This document shows positions 34,282-40,413 of a stretch of 64,000 nucleotides of DNA, piece after piece. The translations under genes and the position numbers were made by a program. The notes under the pieces were generated by a model. The model was not told the origin of the DNA and made no database searches. It was given only the letters and a program-made list of their open reading frames with translations. This stretch comes from JAXLQL01 sp046331625 (lineage in GTDB: Bacteria; Acidobacteriota; Terriglobia; Bryobacterales; Bryobacteraceae), in assembly GCA_046331625.1 (NCBI GenBank), contig JAXLQL010000010.1, positions 186,001 through 250,000 on the forward strand, in the 5' to 3' direction. Each line of letters begins with the position of its first letter. Within the stretch, counting starts at the first letter, position 1.

Positions 34282-34973
34282 CAGCGTTGGAGTTTCACTT
34301 TGAAGATGTTGCCCTTGTCGTCGTAGCAGGCCTCGACATTGACGCCCATGCGCATGGCGTCTTTGATCTCGCGGACGATGGGTTCGTAGAGCGGAGGCTT
34401 GGCGGTGCAGTTGCCGCAGATCTCCTGGCCGCCGATGGAGAGGCGGTCAGGGAGGCCCATGGCGACGAGGCGGAGGGAGTACTCGACGAAGTCGACTTGT
34501 CCGAAGACGCAGCCGGCTTGGGCGGGGAGGGGGGTGACGATGGGTGTTCCGTCGGCGGTCACCTCGAGGCGGAAGTTGACTCCCGCGGAACCTGTGAACA
34601 CCCCGACGTAGTAGTCACCTCCGGTTGCGACTTGGTATAACCAGGAGACGCCCCGCCCCTCCGTGTAGTCGTTGGCCAGACCACGTGCATCGCAACCCCA
34701 GTTGCACGACGAGAGCGTTCGTCGCTCCGGTTCGATCAAGGTAACCGCAATCCGTGCTGGACTTGCGGTGGGCTGGAGGGTTACCGTAGCCCGCACCCTT
34801 TGCCCACGAGCCAACGAGATCTTGTAGATCTGTCGTGGCTTCGTCCGTTCGTCCAAGATATCGTTCGTGACTTGGCCCAGGGTGATCGGGACTGCGGTCG
34901 AGATGTCATTTCCGTCCGCCTGCCCAAACACCGCGCTTGCCAAAGGCAGCGCCAACCAAAGCAATTTCTTCAT
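34281..34973 (-). CDS. secreted CxxC protein A, first gene of sigma operon
   Basis: 230 residues with signal peptide MKKLLWLALPLASAVFGQ. The body is beta-rich (RQIYKISLARGQRVRATVTL, GDYYVGVFTGSAGVNFRLEV), like pre-peptidase C-terminal or lectin-type sandwich domains. It is followed by a distinct C-terminal module: LPAQAGCVFGQVDFVEYSLR, GGQEICGNCTAKPPLYEP and CYDDKGNIFKVKLQR. That module is shared, at high identity, with the paralogue at 35298. The CxxC and other cysteines suggest disulfides or metal binding. No named family is recognised. It is translationally coupled to the sigma factor, so it may sense or signal the envelope state; that is inference. Confidence 0.82.
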   Translation of the reverse strand: MKKLLWLALPLASAVFGQADGNDISTAVPITLGQVTNDILDERTKPRQIYKISLARGQRVRATVTLQPTASPARIAVTLIEPERRTLSSCNWGCDARGLANDYTEGRGVSWLYQVATGGDYYVGVFTGSAGVNFRLEVTADGTPIVTPLPAQAGCVFGQVDFVEYSLRLVAMGLPDRLSIGGQEICGNCTAKPPLYEPIVREIKDAMRMGVNVEACYDDKGNIFKVKLQR

Positions 34974-35122
34974 GTGAACCTCCTGTGAGCGCGCTCATGG
35001 CAGAGCGCTTGTGGTGTTTCCATCAAGTATCCGTTCGTACTCTGACGAGCGGAAGTGATCGATTTCGACTCACGTCGTGTGATGAGACGCGGCCGAATTC
35101 GATCACGAGCGTTGCTGCTCGT

Positions 35123-35156
35123 CCGATCCGCGGAGCGGCAGGCGCGTTTTGGTCAA
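35123..35156 (-). promoter_or_regulatory. promoter-like element 1, upstream of sigma operon
   Basis: Read on the minus strand: TTGACCAAAA, 14 bases, CGCGGATCGG. Both ten-base halves and the spacing are identical to element 2. It lies 149 bases before the ATG of the first gene of the sigma operon. Confidence 0.65.
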
Positions 35157-35195
35157 CTTTTTTGGGGGGAGCGCCAATGTGCGCTGCGACCGAGT

Positions 35196-35239
35196 GGCGG
35201 GACTGAAAGTCCCGCCGCAGGCTGAAAGCCTGCCCCACA
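35196..35239 (-). repeat. REP-like two-hairpin repeat, copy 8
   Basis: Reverse orientation, with one extra A in each hairpin loop (ACTGAAAGT and GCTGAAAGC), otherwise standard. It lies upstream of promoter-like element 1. Confidence 0.88.
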
Positions 35240-35297
35240 AACTGGAGCCTGACTCAAAGGCCGGAGCCTGACTCATTCAGCGAATCCAGCCCACGGG

Positions 35298-35990
35298 CTA
35301 GCGCTGCAGCTTCAATTTGAAGATGTTGCCTTTGTCGTCGTAGCAGGCTTCCACTTTGAGCCCGTTGCGCATGGCGTTCTCCATCTTGGTGACGATGGGC
35401 TCGTAGATCGGGGGCTTGGCGGTGCAGGTGGCACAGACCTCTTGTCCTCCGATCGAGAGACGGTCCGGCAGGTTCATGGCGATGAGGCGGAGCGAGTACT
35501 CGATGAAGTCCACTTGCCCGAAGAGACATCCTGCCTGTGCGGGAAGCGAAGTGGCGATGGGCGCGCCCTCGCCGTTCACCTGAAGACGGTACTGAACGCC
35601 GTTGCCGTCGCGAACACAGGCAGCTACGTAGTAGTCGCCCTCGGCGGGGACGAGGAAATCGAAACTGACGCCGCGAGTACCGCCGTCAGAGCCGTAAGCG
35701 AGGGCGTTGTTGTCGTCGCCACAACTGAGATTGGCGAGGGTACGAGTGGTTGGGGGAAACAGGTAGATGCCGATGTAGGCCGCGGGACGGCTGGACGGAA
35801 TCGTCATTGTTCCGCTGACCCTCTGGCCACGACCCATGGTGACTTTGTAGATCTGACGCGGCTTGGTACCGAGATCGACGATGTCGTCGACCGCTTGTCC
35901 GAACGTGATCGGGACCGCCGTGGACACATCGCGCCCGTCGGGTGGCTGCGCGAACACGACGGACGCCAGCGCAAACAGTAGTCTCTTCAT
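35298..35990 (-). CDS. secreted CxxC protein B, paralogue of protein A
   Basis: 230 residues from the ATG at 35990, preceded by GGAGG; an upstream in-frame Met at 36026 is less likely because it lacks a signal peptide. The signal peptide is MKRLLFALASVVFAQ. It matches protein A over its whole length: DVSTAVPITFGQ, TKPRQIYKVTMGRGQRV, QAGCLFGQVDFIEYSLR, GGQEVCATCTAKPPIYEP, CYDDKGNIFKLKLQR. The two are tandem duplicates each with its own copy of the promoter-like element. The N-terminal sandwich has diverged more than the C-terminal module, which is likely the functional core. The function is unknown. Confidence 0.82.
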   Translation of the reverse strand: MKRLLFALASVVFAQPPDGRDVSTAVPITFGQAVDDIVDLGTKPRQIYKVTMGRGQRVSGTMTIPSSRPAAYIGIYLFPPTTRTLANLSCGDDNNALAYGSDGGTRGVSFDFLVPAEGDYYVAACVRDGNGVQYRLQVNGEGAPIATSLPAQAGCLFGQVDFIEYSLRLIAMNLPDRLSIGGQEVCATCTAKPPIYEPIVTKMENAMRNGLKVEACYDDKGNIFKLKLQR

Positions 35991-36092
35991 TTCGAGGGAA
36001 CCTCCAGTTGGTTGATCTGATCCCAAGTATCCCTGCCGCGCGTTGCCTTGCGGAAGAGATCAATTGCACTCACATGCGAGTAACGGGACCAC

Positions 36093-36126
36093 CCGATCCG
36101 CGTAGCCGCCGCTCGATTTTGGTCAA
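36093..36126 (-). promoter_or_regulatory. promoter-like element 2, upstream of paralogue B
   Basis: Read on the minus strand: TTGACCAAAA, 14 bases, CGCGGATCGG, identical in both halves to element 1 while the 14-base spacer differs, as expected for a sigma-factor site. It lies 102 bases before the ATG at 35990 and 8 bases from the oppositely oriented element 4. Confidence 0.65.
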
Positions 36127-36134
36127 AGTATTCC

Positions 36135-36168
36135 TCGACCAAATGCGCCTGCCCGTTCCGCTGAGCGG
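36135..36168 (+). promoter_or_regulatory. promoter-like element 4, upstream of LuxI-like gene
   Basis: On the plus strand: TCGACCAAAT, 14 bases, CGCTGAGCGG. It matches elements 1 and 2 at 8 of 10 positions in each half and element 3 at 9 of 10 in the second half, with the same spacing. It ends two bases before the ATG at 36171, so if it is a promoter the transcript would be nearly leaderless or the start codon is downstream. Confidence 0.5.
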
Positions 36169-36170
36169 GC

Positions 36171-36749
36171 ATGAACGCGGTACTTCCATTTACAATCACG
36201 GTCACGAAGGATCCGGCGCTGCTCCGCGAGTACTTCGAACTACGAGACCAGGCCTATCGGCTCCACAACGAAAACCTGCCCGCCGGGTTTGGCGGCGAAG
36301 AGCCGGTGGACCACATGAGCGACATCGTGGTGGCCCTGGACGAAGGGCGCGTGGTGGGCGGCGCGCGGCTAACCATTACGCGTCCGGAAACGGCGCGGAC
36401 TCTGCCAATGGAACACGATGGCTTCGTTTTGGCGGAGATGGTCCCGGATCTGGACCTGCGATGGCGGGCGCACGGGGAGATCTCGCGATTCGCCGTGGAC
36501 CGCCGCTACGCCGAAGGGAGCCAGGTGGCGCGGCAGATCTCGGACAAGCTGTGCGACGTGGCGGCCGAGCGCGCCACCGACATCGTGTTCGCCATCTGCC
36601 CGCGCGGGCAGGTGCGGCTCAATCAAAGAAACGCGCGGGAGTGCGGCGTGGAGTTCCGGCACTACCAGCGGATCCGGATGCGGAACGAAGCCGGCGAAGA
36701 GATGACTCTGTGCGCCTACAGCGGGATGATGCGGAGGGCAGGGAAGTGA
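36171..36749 (+). CDS. LuxI-like autoinducer-synthase/GNAT-fold N-acyltransferase
   Basis: 192 residues. The pattern follows acyl-homoserine-lactone synthases: an N-terminal helix with ELRDQAYRLHNE, a beta stretch SDIVVALDEGRVVGGARLTI (Arg66 at the conserved RL site) and GEISRFAVD with Glu103, Ser105 and Arg106, matching the E-x-SRF core that binds substrate. Such enzymes transfer an acyl chain from acyl-ACP or acyl-CoA to an amine. Related families make N-acyl amino acids, so the product need not be a homoserine lactone. No LuxR partner is present. The gene is coupled to the downstream methyltransferase by a GTGA overlap and faces the ECF locus. Confidence 0.75.
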   Translation: MNAVLPFTITVTKDPALLREYFELRDQAYRLHNENLPAGFGGEEPVDHMSDIVVALDEGRVVGGARLTITRPETARTLPMEHDGFVLAEMVPDLDLRWRAHGEISRFAVDRRYAEGSQVARQISDKLCDVAAERATDIVFAICPRGQVRLNQRNARECGVEFRHYQRIRMRNEAGEEMTLCAYSGMMRRAGK

Positions 36750-37345
36750 GGAACATCGTACTCGGGGGATTGGCTTCGTTTTGTTTCGGGTCGTTTGGGT
36801 GGGGGATGGCGCGACATTTCCGGCGGGATGGTCCGGTTTCTGCGGGCGCGGCTGCCACCGGCGTACTTGGGTTCGTTTTTGCAGCGGCGCAGTTGGGAGC
36901 GTTGGCGGCGAGGCCGGTGGTGTACTTCTGGCTGGCCGCCGGGCTGTACGTGGCGAGTTTGGGTTTGTTTTGTTTGGCGGTGTTGGCCACGCGAGGCAAG
37001 GGGCTGGGAGTTTGTTTTGAAAAAACGGTTCCCGGGGGAGTGGTGACGGCTGGCCCGTACCGTTGGATCCGGCATCCGTTCTATGTGGCGTACCTGCTGT
37101 GTTGGCTGGCGGGTTGGGCGGCGGTGGCATGGTGGCCTCTGGGCGCTTCGGTTGCGGTGATGGGATGGTTGTACCGGCGGTCGGCGATTGCCGAGGAGCG
37201 CGCGCTCGAAGCCGCGCATGGGGAGGCATATCGGGCGTACGTTCGCCGGACGGGGCGGTTTTGGCCGAAGGCTTCAGCATGGTCCTCACGGTTCGAGTAT
37301 AGGGCGGGGGGCGTTGGAGCTTGCAGAATCGATCCGGGGAAGTGA
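36746..37345 (+). CDS. isoprenylcysteine carboxyl methyltransferase-like membrane methyltransferase
   Basis: 199 residues from a GTG at 36746 that overlaps the stop of the acyltransferase gene; the long open frame upstream is a shadow. About five membrane segments are visible. The C-terminal core TAGPYRWIRHPFYVAYLLCW (102-121), then WLYRRSAIAEERALEAAHGEAYRAYVRRTGRF, is the cofactor-binding region of the ICMT/PEMT family, which methylates carboxyl or amine groups of lipid-like substrates using S-adenosylmethionine. With an acyltransferase coupled upstream, a likely role is to methylate the acylated product; that is inference. The last 20 residues past the core are variable and may be shorter in relatives. 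Confidence 0.78.
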   Translation: MRNIVLGGLASFCFGSFGWGMARHFRRDGPVSAGAAATGVLGFVFAAAQLGALAARPVVYFWLAAGLYVASLGLFCLAVLATRGKGLGVCFEKTVPGGVVTAGPYRWIRHPFYVAYLLCWLAGWAAVAWWPLGASVAVMGWLYRRSAIAEERALEAAHGEAYRAYVRRTGRFWPKASAWSSRFEYRAGGVGACRIDPGK

Positions 37346-37432
37346 TTGAGGGGGAAGGAGAAAGGATTCTTGCGCGACACGGGATGGGCTCAGTTGCGTG
37401 GATCGCCATTCGATGGTAGGATTGAAAGTACG

Positions 37433-37708
37433 ATGAATAGTATGACGATTCGTAGGACGAAGAGGAGTTTTACGCTGTCACCCGACGCGATAGTCTTCCT
37501 CGAGAGTCTTCGCGTGACGCGCAAGGCCGCGTCTGTCTCGTCGGTGCTGGAGGAGATTCTACAGGAAGCGCGGCGCGATCAGGAGCGGGCGATGCTTGAC
37601 CAGGCAACGTCGGACTACTACTCGAGCCTGACCGACATCGAGGTGCAGGAGCAATCGCAATGGGGTGCTTTTGCGTTGGCTCAGATCTCAGTCAATGAGG
37701 AATCGTAG
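37433..37708 (+). CDS. ribbon-helix-helix antitoxin-like protein
   Basis: 91 residues from the ATG at 37433; a second ATG nine bases later (MTIRRTKRSF) is possible. The N-terminal part (IRRTKRSFTLSPDAIVFLESL) has the strand-helix layout of ribbon-helix-helix DNA-binding proteins, followed by an acidic helix (EEILQEARRDQERAM) of the kind that wraps a toxin. It ends two bases before the MazF-like gene. The pair is a type II toxin-antitoxin module in which the antitoxin neutralises the toxin and represses the operon. Confidence 0.78.
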   Translation: MNSMTIRRTKRSFTLSPDAIVFLESLRVTRKAASVSSVLEEILQEARRDQERAMLDQATSDYYSSLTDIEVQEQSQWGAFALAQISVNEES

Positions 37709-37710
37709 GT

Positions 37711-38082
37711 TTGGACGCCACCAAGCCAATGCGTCGCGGAGAGATCTGGTTCGTCCAGATGCATGTCGACCCGCCTGGAAAAGGGCAGCGCCCGGTTGTG
37801 ATCGTCTCCACGGACGCAAGAAATAATCATCCCCGGGCGAACACCGTGCTCGTGGTCCCGCTGACGACGAGCATTCATCTGACTGCTCCGACTCACGTGC
37901 TTCTGTCAGCGGGCGAGACAGGGTTGGCGGCCGATTCCGCAGCCAGAGCCGAGGACGTCACTGTGGTTCTGAAGCAAAACCTGTCGGAATCGAATAGCCC
38001 TTTGAGACGACTGAGCGACAGACGGGTTTGCGAACTGGCTCGGAAGGTGGCGGTGGCGATGGGGTGTATCCGGCTCCAGTAG
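37711..38082 (+). CDS. MazF/PemK-family mRNA interferase toxin
   Basis: 123 residues from a TTG at 37711; an ATG at 37729 (MRRGEIWFVQ) is the typical family start and may be used instead. The family core is visible: RRGEIWFVQMHVDPPGKGQRPVVIVS, VLVVPLTTSI and a C-terminal helix region. MazF toxins are dimeric endoribonucleases that cut mRNA at short motifs, with the conserved Arg and Thr/Ser of these strands at the active site. It follows its antitoxin gene directly. Confidence 0.87.
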   Translation: MDATKPMRRGEIWFVQMHVDPPGKGQRPVVIVSTDARNNHPRANTVLVVPLTTSIHLTAPTHVLLSAGETGLAADSAARAEDVTVVLKQNLSESNSPLRRLSDRRVCELARKVAVAMGCIRLQ

Positions 38083-38172
38083 CGCTGACGCGGAAATTCG
38101 GCGGCGGTACTGAGCCCGAGGCGAAACCGGCTCACTCATACTACTTCGGCTTCTTTCGAACACCGGCGCGTG

Positions 38173-38184
38173 AGCCTGCCCCAC
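38173..38184 (-). repeat. short remnant of REP-like repeat
   Basis: Only the end AGCCTGCCCCAC of the unit is left, in reverse orientation, in the 120-base gap after the toxin gene. Confidence 0.4.
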
Positions 38185-38202
38185 TGCCAGAAGCCAGCCA
38201 AG

Positions 38203-39501
38203 TCAATACCGGACCACGCCAATGCGATCGAGCAGGCGCTCGAAGCCTGCGTGTCCGCGCAGGTGCCTGAAGAACGGATAGGCGTGGTACCACATCACGA
38301 GCGGGCAGCGCTCTTCGAGGCTGGCTTCGAGATAGCGCACCGCGCCGTCGAGATCACCCAAGCCGAGCAGGCAAGCTCCGATCTGGTCAGGCGGAATGTA
38401 GGTGCCGGTTTTGGCGGCGGCGCGGAGCCAGGTGAGGCGGCGCTGGGCCACCGGCTTCGATCCGCTCAGGCCGGCGAACAGAGCGCGCAATCCCCAGGTG
38501 ACGGGCCGCTCGTGGATCTTGAGGGGCGTCCGGTCCAGCACGCGCACGGCCTCGGCGGCGTCGCCTTGGGCTTCGCGCAGGATCGCGAGGTTCAGGTAGT
38601 GCTGATGGTAGTGGGGCGCGGCCTCGATGGCGGTTTGGAGGGTCTCGTTGGCGGAGTCATAGTCGCGCGAGAGGATCTGGAGCATGGCCAGATCGCCCAG
38701 GTAAGCCGGATTACAGTAGCCGAAGTGGTCGATGGTCCGCTGCAGGATTGCGACGCCCTCGGCGGGGCGTCCGCGGCCGACCAGGAATGCCGTGTGCCAC
38801 ACGTGGGACGACGCTTCGGGGCTGGTGGCGATGGCGCTGGCGTAGGATCGGGCGGCGGCGCCGTAGTCGAGATCGAGCGCCGATTCCACCACTCCGCGGG
38901 CGATCCACGCCTGCCAAGCCGGCGCTTCGGTATCGATGGCGGCCTGCGAGCACTCCCGTGCCTGTTCGAGACAAGGCCGGGGACGGGACCCGTGGATAGC
39001 CTGCGTGGCCAGGGCCTCGGCCTTGAGCGCGAGGGCGAGGGAGAAGCGCGGCGCCTCGGCGAGCACGGCATTGAGGTGATTGATTGCAGTTTGAAATCCG
39101 GTGACGGTGCGGGATTCGAGCGCAACGCGGGCGCTCCAAAGCTTGCTGGTAGCGCGGGGGGAAAGGGCCACGCGGCGGGAAAACCGGGGCGCATAGGTGC
39201 CTTTGGGCAGCTCGATGACGACGGAATCCCCGCGTCCGGGTCCTGCATAGTAAGCGAGCAAACTGTCACGGAGATTGGCGGCCGTGGTGCGGACAATGGA
39301 ATCGGCGCGCGGATCAAAGCTCGTCAAATCACGGGCAAAGACGTCGGCGGCGATGGTCTTTTGATTGAGTTCGGCGTCGCGTCCGGCCAGCGATTCATGC
39401 ACGATGTACTCGAGCACGCGCAGTTCTCCCGGTGCGATCCTGCTTTGACGGCGGATGGCGTCGAGTGCGTGAGTAACTTCGTACACTTCCGGTGTCGACA
39501 C
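38203..39501 (-). CDS. TPR protein with N-terminal winged-helix-like domain
   Basis: 432 residues from a GTG at 39501. Residues of about 15-105 (GELRVLEYIVHESLAGRDAE, KTIAADVFARDLTSFDPRADSIVRTTAANLRDSLLAYY, VVIELPKGTYAPRF) form a domain common in Acidobacteriota at the head of TPR or cyclase-linked proteins and likely to bind DNA. The rest consists of about seven TPR-like helical pairs used for protein contacts. There is no membrane segment. The gene diverges from another protein with the same N-terminal domain, and a palindrome lies between them. Confidence 0.78.
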   Translation of the reverse strand: MSTPEVYEVTHALDAIRRQSRIAPGELRVLEYIVHESLAGRDAELNQKTIAADVFARDLTSFDPRADSIVRTTAANLRDSLLAYYAGPGRGDSVVIELPKGTYAPRFSRRVALSPRATSKLWSARVALESRTVTGFQTAINHLNAVLAEAPRFSLALALKAEALATQAIHGSRPRPCLEQARECSQAAIDTEAPAWQAWIARGVVESALDLDYGAAARSYASAIATSPEASSHVWHTAFLVGRGRPAEGVAILQRTIDHFGYCNPAYLGDLAMLQILSRDYDSANETLQTAIEAAPHYHQHYLNLAILREAQGDAAEAVRVLDRTPLKIHERPVTWGLRALFAGLSGSKPVAQRRLTWLRAAAKTGTYIPPDQIGACLLGLGDLDGAVRYLEASLEERCPLVMWYHAYPFFRHLRGHAGFERLLDRIGVVRY

Positions 39502-39539
39502 GTAGAGGTTAACCTCGGTATTATCCCCGCGAGGTCAAC
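39493..39539. promoter_or_regulatory. palindromic operator and promoter between two divergent regulators
   Basis: A perfect 12-base palindrome GAGGTTAACCTC (39505-39516) lies between a -35-like TCGACA (39495-39500) and a -10-like TATTAT (39519-39524) for the rightward gene. A third half-site GAGGTCAAC follows at 39531-39539, and TGTCGACA at 39493-39500 is also palindromic. A repressor bound there would cover the promoter. Confidence 0.6.
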
Positions 39540-39551
39540 GCAGGCTCGCGG

Positions 39552-40409
39552 ATGCGCCCTTTCGAGATTATAAAGGAAAGGATGCATGGCGGACGATGTG
39601 CGCGGCTGTCGAGCCTGGACCGAGAAGAAGAAGCGGAGGTTGTGGTGGCGCCACAGCCGGTGCAAACGGACGGCCGGGTCCGGGTGATTTCGGTGCCGCC
39701 GGTGTCGCCCGCAGTGGCTCGCGATCACCTCGAAAGAACCTTGGGATCGGCGACATTTTCGCGAGCCGATCAATTGCGCCGGCTGCTCGAGTGGCTGGCT
39801 GGCCGGTCATTGGCGGCGGCGCCCGTGCCTCCTTCGGAGAAAGAAATCGCCGAGGCCGTCCTGCGGCGGCGCGATTTCGATCCTCAGGCGGACTCGCTGG
39901 TACGCAAGGAAATGAGCCGCCTTCGCGAGAAACTGATGCGCTATTACCAGACCGAAGGGGCGCGGGAAGCCGTGCGGATCGACGCAGGCGGAGGCTATTT
40001 GCTGCGCTTTACGTGGTCGAGCGAAGCTCCGGCCGTGGTTCCGCGCGCGCGTTGCCTTCTGTTGTTGCCCTTACGTTCGGCCGAGCCAGTGGGGCATCGT
40101 TTCCTCGAGGATCTCCATGTCGCGCTAGGCGAAACAGCGCCGTTCGACCTGGTGGCTCCCACCACGGCGCTCGGATACGTGGGCAAGTTCGGGGACGTGC
40201 GCGAGTTCGCGGCCGAATGCGGCGCTGACATGGTGGCCGAGGGGAGCCTGAGCCGAAGCGGAGATCAGTTCGAGGCGACGCTGTGGCTGGTGGATGGGCG
40301 CACCGGGCGCACGCGGCGTCCGGGACGGTTCGTGGAAACCGACTGGAACCGCCTGGCGGACATGGCGGCGCAATGGCTGCTGGACCGGATCGAACAGCGC
40401 GGCGAGTAG
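39552..40409 (+). CDS. winged-helix-like domain protein, divergent regulator partner
   Basis: 285 residues; the ATG at 39582 has AAAGGA closely upstream and is an alternative start. Residues of about 60-150 repeat the domain of the gene at 38203: LERTLGSATFSRADQLRRLLEWLAG, SEKEIAEAVLRRRDFDPQADSLVRKEMSRLREKLMRYYQ, VRIDAGGGYLLRF. The C-terminal half (ARCLLLLPLRSAEPVGHRFLEDL, MVAEGSLSRSGDQFEATLWLVDGRTG) resembles the TolB-like/adenylate-cyclase-linked segment that follows this domain in longer relatives. No TPR part is present. It is probably a regulator; its target is unknown. Confidence 0.75.
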   Translation: MRPFEIIKERMHGGRCARLSSLDREEEAEVVVAPQPVQTDGRVRVISVPPVSPAVARDHLERTLGSATFSRADQLRRLLEWLAGRSLAAAPVPPSEKEIAEAVLRRRDFDPQADSLVRKEMSRLREKLMRYYQTEGAREAVRIDAGGGYLLRFTWSSEAPAVVPRARCLLLLPLRSAEPVGHRFLEDLHVALGETAPFDLVAPTTALGYVGKFGDVREFAAECGADMVAEGSLSRSGDQFEATLWLVDGRTGRTRRPGRFVETDWNRLADMAAQWLLDRIEQRGE

Positions 40410-40413
40410 CCGC

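Larger units (their letters stand above)
34974..35297. other. 324-base gap with promoter-like element 1 and a REP copy
   Basis: No gene is evident. The gap holds promoter-like element 1 (35123-35156), close to a T/G-rich run, and REP copy 8 (35196-35239). It separates the two tandem paralogues, which are transcribed in the same direction. Confidence 0.6.

Noticed and set aside
36369..37409. A 346-codon Pro-rich open frame on the minus strand
   Set aside because: It lies opposite the acyltransferase and methyltransferase genes, which have clear family motifs, and its composition is an artefact of GC-rich codon positions.
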